Translations under genes and position numbers: made by a program
Part shown: piece after piece, positions 56,943-64,000 of the stretch
Numbering within the stretch: position 1 is the first letter of the stretch
Layout: each line of letters opens with the position of its first letter
Assembly (NCBI GenBank): GCA_916613615.1
Contig: OU744732.1
Location: 62,013,227-62,077,226, forward strand
Length of the DNA stretch: 64,000 nucleotides
DNA from: Steromphala cineraria
Taxonomy: Eukaryota; Mollusca; Gastropoda; Trochida; Trochidae
Reading direction: 5' to 3'
The notes under the pieces: model-generated
The model's database searches: none
What the model was told of the DNA's origin: nothing
Seen by the model: the letters and a program-made list of their open reading frames with translations, nothing else

Positions 56943-59923
56943 GTCAGTGGTGTAACAAACATAAAAGTAGATATTTTTAAACTTTGAAATAAAAAAAGGA
57001 AACCACAAGTTTTGTCATTATCCATAATTTCTCTCTCTTTTTTAATTGTGAGTTCACTTAATATTTTTTTTAATTTTAATTCACTGATTTGTCAAAAAGA
57101 TTTTGAATGGGAAGAATGAAGTGCTGACATATAGAATTATTATGGTATGACATTAACACATCAAGAATGTATATCTCTTATCAATTAATATCAAAGGTGT
57201 TTCCATTAGCATGGGACAGCATAGTCCAAACTGTAAAAATGTATGTTAAAAATTGTTAAATATTGTTAAATATTGTTAAAAAGGCTTGTTACACCACTGA
57301 TATTGTTTGTTACACCACTGACATAATCTGTTACACCAATGAATTTATGTAAGTTACTGAATGAATAAGTTCAACAAATAGTCCTAAAATGATTTATATG
57401 ACTTGATAGCTGTTGATAGAACTGGTATTCAAACATGTAGCATTGAAAATAATAGACTATCAAAATGAGACCATCTGCCATAAAATTCCAATGAACACAG
57501 TTACACCAATGACAAGTTTTGTTACACCACTGATTTTTCTCTACATTTGCCAAAGTTTAGTGCTTCTTTTTGCATATACTCAAATTGAAAAGGTTTAAGA
57601 GCATAATATGAATACAAATAATTTCTTAGATAGAAGGAAAATATTAATGTGTATATGAAATGAATTGTTTTTGGTAATGTTGTAACACCAATGACATATT
57701 TTGTTACACCACTGATTTTTCGTGATATTACTTCCAATCAAATTGAACAATGATATTGACTTTAATTGCTTATCAAGATATTGTTTGGATAAACATAAAA
57801 TCTTGAATACTTAAATTAGATTGTATGAGTATCCACCTGAACCATATGAATATCAATGAATTGTTCAAGTTTAGAAAACATTGTTACACCAATGACAAAT
57901 TTGTTACACCAAAGACTTCTTAAATATTTTGCCCCAAGTTAAAACCATTTAAGATGTATTTAGATGCTTATTGATACATCTGAAAAGTTCAACAGTATGT
58001 TCTTAACACTCATTATTTGAAAGTTTTCTGAAAAATAATCTTAACAAAAATAAAATGACATATTATGTTACACCATTGATTTCTTTGATCATATTCCAAG
58101 ATAAATCAAATAAATAACCTTATTTGTTAAATATTATATTTCAATGGTTCAAAAGATTTTTTTCAAACTCGGATTTTAAGAGTTTACACATTGTTTTATA
58201 TCAAAATAGATAAAATGTGCAAATTCAGTGAATAGTGGTACACCATTGACATATTCTGTTTGTTTCGCCCCTGATTTATTTTGACATAACCCTAATATTC
58301 TAAGCCAAATAAAAGCACATTAGTTGATAATTTACAAATTTGAAGTCTTATAAAGTAGGTTAATAAGACTTTAACAGTTTTCAGAAAAATATTTTCGCAT
58401 GATTACGGTAAACTTAACAAATAATATTGTTACACCAGTGACATTTTCTTTCACAACTTGATTTTGCAAGATATAACTTTCAGTATTTTTTAACCTCACA
58501 GTTTGCATTGTTAACTAACAGACTATATGGGTTCAATAGCAAGAATTTGGGTTAAGAGAAACGTTCAATTATATATCTTCACCTTCAGTGACAGCTACAA
58601 AATGCAAATCAATCAGATGTATCAGTTTTGCTATTACCCTGAACTTTTTCATCTTCATCTAAGTGATGATAAGCTTATCATTTTGTTTTTCATTTTCCAT
58701 TTTCATTTTGTTCATTTGTTTTCTTTTTTCTTCAAGTCAACTTGATTATTTATGTTATTAAACATTTCCAATTGCAAATCGGAATTCAACAAAAGACATT
58801 GGCTTTGTACCCATGTTTAAAGATATACGTCTTCCTAAAAAAACGATATGATGTCAGTGGCTTTCAGAAGGAAACAGTTGAAACATTTTTTTACTGAGGT
58901 CTGTTCATACATGTCAACGTCATTTGTAGTTTTTAAAACTCCTTTTCTTTATTATAAAGATGTACTTTCTAAATGTCATTGGTGTAACATATTTTAGTCA
59001 CAGGGAACAACATTTTGACAATCTCCTATCTTTTGGATATGCCAAATTTCTTCCACGATTTCAAATAAATAACAAGTTAATAATATTAATATATATATAT
59101 TTTTTTATAATGTTGAATTTAAATCATTCACACCAAATGCTACTGAAAAGGTGTATGTTATTTACTTTCATCGAATTTTTTTACCTTAAATAAAAAAAGT
59201 AGACCATTCTTTCCTCGTTCAGACCCAAAACAGGACACAATTAGGGAAACAAGAAGCAGGATATAGAATTAATGATAATAATATTTGAGATTTGTCATCA
59301 AAAAAGTGAAAATGTCATTGGTGTCACAAACATGTCAATGGTGTAACAAACCAAGCAAACTATAAGGCATAAAATGGAGCAATATGACTTGATGTGGTAT
59401 GTCTCTTCAATAAATATTTCAATAAACATTCTTAATGGAAATGCTCTAAATATACGTAATGTAAACAGTTTGAGTTTTGTGAATATTGCATTGAAGGCAA
59501 ATGTTGTCAGTGGTGTTACAAGATTTGTCAGTGGTGTTATTTCTGTCCTATGTTACACCACTGACTGTTACACCACTGACCCATTCACAATTTTAGGAGA
59601 TTTAAAACAATAATGACCCCTATAGACTGATCAAATTACATCAATGATGGTGTTTCTGTTTGTTTACATAGACATGTTAAAGGGTTTGTATTAGTTCATA
59701 TGAAAAAGTAATCACTGTTACACCACTGACACAATGAAAAGTTATGGTACATGGTACACTAGAAAAAGTTCATGAAACTTCAACAGCAATTCAAATATGA
59801 CCTCCTTAAAAGTTCAGCCATAAATAGAATGTCATCAGCAAAGGGAGCAGTCAGTTTTTCGTATACAATTGAAGGGAGAAAATAATTTAATGTCAGATTT
59901 TTATAATTCGTTACACCACTGAC
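56943..59923. repeat. Array of GTTACACCACTGAC motifs, paired and ~190-bp periodic
   Basis: Forward copies (GTTACACC-A-CTGAC or one-base variants) start at 57288, 57309, 57330, 57500, 57521, 57682, 57703, 57883, 57903, 58067, 58237, 58429, 59552, 59567, 59717 and 59910. Inverted copies start at 56943, 58975, 59314, 59334, 59506 and 59527. Pairs are mostly 20-21 bp apart, and pairs recur every 165-212 bp. Between motifs the text is AT-rich and strongly diverged, although faint homology (for example 'agttttc(t/a)gaaaaat' at 58021 and 58377) shows that it was once a tandem satellite. No coding frame is credible. I do not know this repeat. Confidence 0.85.
59506..59580. repeat. Fold-back cluster of four motifs
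   Basis: Two inverted copies (59506 and 59527) are followed by two forward copies (59551 and 59566), which allows a hairpin with ~14-bp stem blocks. Confidence 0.8.
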
Positions 59924-59929
59924 AATGAT

Positions 59930-61300
59930 ATTTCGGACGGTCATTATTTTTGAAATATTTATGCAATTATTTGTGAAATAATTAATATCTAGTGTAAAAT
60001 GGGTTAAGTATAGTGGTGTTTTTGCTTAAGTGGTAAATAAATGTTCAGATAAGTTTAAAAATAGGCATTTTAAAATTCTGCAAAGTCACCCGCGTGTCAA
60101 CTGACAGAGGTTTTTCTTCCAAAATGACGACAAAACCAAAATTTTCTCCAAAAATACCAACACACCTTAAACATTTTACATTTTAAAGAAGTACAAAATA
60201 CCTTCTTCTTTGAGGATATGGCTTTTAAAAAAAATTTGAAATCATATTTTAAGAGCATTTTGCTACTGACTAAAATTTTGTCAAATTTTGAGAATGACCC
60301 ATTATATACAACAATTACTTTAAAACTACCGCAACAATTTTCTAAACATCGAGAATTGGTGATATTCAAAATAATTTTTTTTCATTTACATCACATCAGT
60401 TTTTATTTTTTTGACATCGAGAGCTGGAGCTTTGCATTGAGCAATACTTCAAGATTATAGAATTTACATACTTTAACCAACATTTACAAATATGTAATCG
60501 CAAGTTGTTTATAAATCCAGTGAGTCGTTGATTTAACCTGATTTATATGTCACATGGCATCTCTACATGTATAAGGAAACTCGACTTACGGCTATGAACC
60601 AGTAAATGCAAATCCTACCAATAAATTGTAATGGTGATGTCAGCTTCATGGATACTAGTACCAGCAAGACATGCAGAATTAAGAGAATGCAAGGGCACAC
60701 ACGTGAGAATGGGACATTCTTTTTATGCTCCACATAAACATTTTTATTCTATAGATCCAGTGAATAAAGCATAATCGTCTGTATATTGTTCAGGGTTTTA
60801 TAGTAAATAATATGTTTTCAAGTAATGTTATACTTCATTTATATGCCCAAAAATACTTGATTGCATTAAAATATATTTTAACATTTTTATTACGGAGAAT
60901 TCAATATACATGTTTGCTAGTAATATATACTCTTTCATTTGTTTGAATCAAGAACTATTCATCAGTCAATCTATCACATAACTTGTACTAATGTTGGATT
61001 GTTGTTCTCATTTTCAATTCAGACTGTTCAATCTGATTCTATTATTGATAACATAATATTTGATGGACAATGTTGATTTGACAACAGTTTGGTCACATAA
61101 CTATAGATGACTGGAAGTGATGATAATGAGTGGGCAATGATTACATGTAATATTTCAACATACTATGAATGGAAGAAAACCTATGAAAATATGAAGCAAT
61201 TTTTTTACGACAATTATACTTTTCAATATATTTCAAATACTTAAAATGGAGATAAATTTTGTGTTTAAATCTCCAAAACTTTACTAAGCTTAAGTGTTCC
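59930..61300. other. No recognisable feature
   Basis: AT-rich sequence. Overlapping short frames at 60097-60460 have no recognisable domain. Confidence 0.45.
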
Positions 61301-61306
61301 TACATG

Positions 61307-61648
61307 TACCGTAGTCGACGTAATAAGCGCCCTGCTCCAATAAGAGCCCCCCAAAAGGTTTTGGTAATTATAGGTTTATACCCTCCCATGTACCAGCGGT
61401 ACTAAAATTATAAATTCAACGTAATCACTTTGTTTAAAGCGAAATTAAAAGATGAAACAGCGGCAATATGTTATTTTCTACTCATTAATGTATAAGTATG
61501 TTTTTAACGTCTGTATAAGTTATCAAAGACAATCTAAACACAGTTCCATTTGTGAAGTCTTTATTTTTCAGTTGTCATTCACACACTTTAGTAAGCGCTC
61601 ATGTCAATCTTTGAAGCGTCCTAGGCGCTTATTACGTCGAATTCGGTA
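61307..61648. mobile_element. 342-bp MITE-like element
   Basis: 61307-61331 and the reverse complement of 61624-61648 match at 23 of 25 positions ('cgacgtaataagcgcc' core). The interior has no transposase; the frame 61452-61805 overlaps the right end and is not a credible gene. Confidence 0.75.
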
Positions 61649-61848
61649 TGTGCAATTTGAAACCAAACAGGTGTCCTATTCAAACAGTAAATTCATATTG
61701 CTCACATGTTGTTGTCCGTGCAGTGCACAAATCTTTTTGAGTTGCAGCATTCTTCCTCTATCGTGTTGGTTGCCTAGTGTAGTCTTACATTTGTCACTAA
61801 TATAAAGTTGATTTACGTCAACAGCTAAGCTTTAAATGTGACTCTATC

Positions 61849-61960
61849 GAGAACTCTTGAAATGATTGAAAGGAAATTGTAAATTAAAAATATTATTTTT
61901 TATGAGGGTAAACAAGCTTATACTTAACCACTAGAGAACTGTTGAAATGATTGAAAGGAA
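61849..61960 (+). repeat. Short direct duplication
   Basis: 'gttgaaatgattgaaaggaa' and its variant occur at about 61850-61880 and 61927-61957 (77-bp offset). The rest of 61960-62640 shows nothing recognisable. Confidence 0.7.
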
Positions 61961-62649
61961 ATTGTTCAGATGAATAATGTTTATAAATGGTTCTTCGTTT
62001 CTTTAGTAAGACATGTCAAAAGCCCGAATAAGCTACCGTTCGATTACTGGCACGGGTTTTTAGAAATGTCATTGATTAAATGAGGCGTGTCTATGATTTA
62101 CTGAACTGATGAAATAAGATCCTAGATAATCAACTAAGTGTAATAGGTATACCTAAGATTATGTCCTTTATGTTCAAAATGTGACAAAAACTGATTATTT
62201 TCCTTCGAGTATCAGTATCTAATTACATTCATGTTGGTAAATGGTAAACATCTTGCTAGTCGGTTATATCGTAAGGGTCAATACAGGTGTTCTTATATTT
62301 AGTATGAGCTTCACATATATATGTAACGAGGGGAAACATGTGAATACTGGTTTTATGTATTTAAAGAAAGGAAGATAGCATATTGTTCTAAATTGATAAA
62401 AACATGTTGATGTAAACATTTCTAAAATTATACTCTATTTGAAATACACGCCCATTTGTAAGTTTGAGGATTGTGTTGAAATAACAGGTACTGAAAACTA
62501 AATCCCAGGGGATGGGCAATGGATTAATAGATATTATCCTACCTCATGTAAGAATCTCGATCTCTGATTGGTTCATGTGACCCTTGATAAATACTGATAT
62601 CAGCCTCTTGAGCGGGAGGATAAATCATTTATACCCCGGCACATAAAAA

Positions 62650-62860
62650 GCATGAAAAAAGCGTGCAGATTGAGCGTCTTGAAATGTACAAATTATAGTT
62701 ATCGACTGAGAGACGGGTGTTCATGGGAGATGAACCACCTAGCACGTGCAAGATTGCATGCCGAGCGCGGAGCGCGAGGCATGCAATGCACGTGCTAGGT
62801 GGTTCATCTCCCATGAACACCCGTCTCGAAGTCGATAAAAAATTTACACGCTCACTTCAT
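62650..62860. mobile_element. Fold-back element just upstream of a gene
   Basis: 62699-62760 is nearly the exact reverse complement of 62780-62838 ('gagacgggtgttcatgggag', 'accacctagcacgtgc') around a GC-rich loop 'gagcgcggagcgcgag'. Weaker symmetry extends to about 62660 and 62852. The palindrome contains CACGTG E-box cores. It ends about 12-35 bp before the ATG at 62872, so it lies in the 5' UTR or core promoter. Confidence 0.8.
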
Positions 62861-62871
62861 TGACTGCGACG

Positions 62872-62983
62872 ATGGAAGAAGGAGACGACTTTCTCAGTCA
62901 GGCGTTACAAGAAGCCGAGATTAAATTGGAAGATGATTTTGAGAAATCGCAGCTTACCCAGCAAAAATACATCGTAGAAACAG
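62872..62983 (+). CDS. Exon 1 of an unrecognised multi-exon gene
   Basis: The ATG at 62872 opens 37 codons plus 1 nt, MEEGDDFLSQALQEAEIKLE and on, then a strong donor ACAG|gtaaga at 62984. The N-terminus is acidic and probably helical, with no signal peptide or membrane segment. The start is the first ATG after the fold-back element, and the upstream frame has stops. Exons 1-3 share phase 1, which is good evidence for a real gene. I do not recognise the family, and more exons lie beyond the window. Confidence 0.75.
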
Positions 62984-63249
62984 GTAAGAAGAGGCATATT
63001 GTTTGCGTACATAATTTAACTAGTAGTGCTTATTAACGTGGTGAACATTTTTAACACGCCGATTTTACATAAAAACAGATTTTATAGTGTGTTTGTTCAC
63101 TGTCTTATAAACAGTTTTTAAGTAAATGCATAGACAATTTTATATCACTCACGTGAACCACGGGAAATAAGACAGTAGACATTCGCTTGTTTCTATATAG
63201 GATTCATGTTTAAGGGTGTGAATGATTTGACTTTTCTTTTTATTACTAG

Positions 63250-63318
63250 AACCAGTAACTGATTCTGACAGTGGTCTGGATGCTTTGTTGGACATCGTGG
63301 CGCACAATGACATTACAG
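63250..63318 (+). CDS. Exon 2 of the same gene
   Basis: The acceptor 'tttctttttattactag' ends at 63249. The 69-nt exon is 23 codons in phase 1, reading PVTDSDSGLDALLDIVAHND and on. The donor is ACAG|gtaagt at 63319. Intron 1 is 266 bp. The residues are acidic and polar with a short hydrophobic helix (LDALLDIV). Confidence 0.75.
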
Positions 63319-63576
63319 GTAAGTAGGTAGTTTATAAATTTTACATTTAGGTTGGTTGTTTCTCCAATAAGACACACGTGTTTAATAACTGAAATATTGT
63401 TCAAAACATGTAAAACACCAACTCACTCACTCCAACAATACAGTTGCAATTGTAAGCTTCTCTTCTGGCAGAAAACGTGTTGTCATTTTGCGATAATCGG
63501 TAATATGCTTCTAGAACCTATTTCTTTGCCGAAATATGACTGAACTGTTAGTTTTACCATTTGACCCCTTTTTCAG

Positions 63577-63678
63577 ACTCTCAGTGCTATGCTATTGAGG
63601 ATGCGGTGGACATTTCTAATATGGGCGGGCCTCACGGACCATCTGAAGTTGGAGCTCACGTAATCTGGCAGAAGCCAG
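63577..63678 (+). CDS. Exon 3 of the same gene
   Basis: The acceptor 'tgacccctttttcag' ends at 63576. The 102-nt exon is 34 codons in phase 1, starting SQCYAIEDAVDISNMGGPHG and ending near VIWQKP. The donor is CCAG|gtatgg at 63679. Intron 2 is 258 bp. No further exon is seen by 64000; the next acceptor-like site (about 63734) leads to an early stop. Confidence 0.72.
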
Positions 63679-64000
63679 GTATGGAAAATTATTATATATT
63701 ATATTCGACGTTGTGTAATCGATATTTTGACAGGGTCGTGTATTGTATATTGATATTACGTTTCACCTCAAATATATATTTAGAATAACCAAAAGAAGAC
63801 AAAATAAATAAGGCTGATTGGAACAATTAAATTTCTATATAATTAGTGGAATTTCCCATTCTAAATCTTCAACAAAATAAATGAACGCCAAACACAATTT
63901 TGTTTCCATTTCGTTATTGAGTAATTGAACCTTGAAAAAAATCTGTTAAATGATATTATGAGCACACTATATCAACACAAACATGTACATTGAACTGGCA

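Noticed and set aside
56943..59923. A CRISPR-like array
   Set aside because: Repeats are short (14 bp), in both orientations, with spacers of variable length from 7 to about 190 bp, in a eukaryotic genome.
61452..61805. 117-codon frame with several cysteines
   Set aside because: It overlaps the right end of the 342-bp MITE and shows no splice or domain support.

Overview
The window is eukaryotic and almost certainly from a mollusc, most likely a bivalve. It is about two-thirds A+T, its real genes are split by introns, and it is crowded with the short interspersed repeats usual in molluscan genomes: blocks with the 'gagctcatctggcc' / 'caccaaagctacaa' signature, CCGT-rich stretches, fold-back elements and molluscan-type LINEs. 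No bacterial-style genes, rRNA genes or intact tRNA genes are visible. The species assignment is inference; the repeat content is seen directly.

Region 1 (1-23046) is a tandem array of a 5,362-bp unit: four full copies (the third is 5,338 bp) and a fifth that stops after 1,622 bp. Copies differ by only a few substitutions and small indels. Each unit holds host repeats, a ~190-bp LTR with TATA and polyA signals, a broken gag fused by internal deletion to the end of an integrase with a C-terminal chromodomain (Ty3/gypsy chromovirus type), and five 156-bp satellite monomers. A single further LTR copy lies at 28678-28870 after a purine tract. Its right flank continues exactly the host repeat on the left of the arrayed LTRs, with a shared 5-bp CACTA/ACTAA. 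I infer that the array arose inside one LTR-element insertion whose two ends are now 26.4 kb apart.

Region 2 (23-42 kb) is repeat-rich. It contains a diverged duplication, a pyrimidine tract, a tRNA-derived SINE head, a MITE with ~65-bp inverted ends, microsatellites, several fold-back hairpins, more host repeats and a LINE 3' fragment on the minus strand. The minus strand carries two phase-compatible exons of a real but unrecognised gene (31963-32058 and 32317-32481) and three weaker exon candidates.

Region 3 (42.8-47.3 kb) is a decayed Ty3/gypsy element with Gag, zinc knuckle, protease, RT, RNase H and integrase in order, broken by stops and frameshifts. A 2.57-kb element with perfect 22-bp terminal inverted repeats and GATGACGGTAACT arrays (47614-50181) follows it directly.

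Region 4 (50.3-54.9 kb) is a decayed LINE. Its 5' reading frame contains a 2A-like ribosome-skipping motif (GDIELNPGP), and it is bracketed by 83-bp inverted repeats.

Region 5 (56.9-59.9 kb) is the most unusual part: a 3-kb AT-rich stretch with more than 20 copies of GTTACACCACTGAC in both orientations. Many are paired at a constant 20-21 bp, and the pairs recur about every 190 bp.

Region 6 (62.6 kb to the end) holds a fold-back element lying directly upstream of the start of a multi-exon gene whose first three exons (phase 1 throughout) are visible. Its product is unrecognised and it runs off the window.
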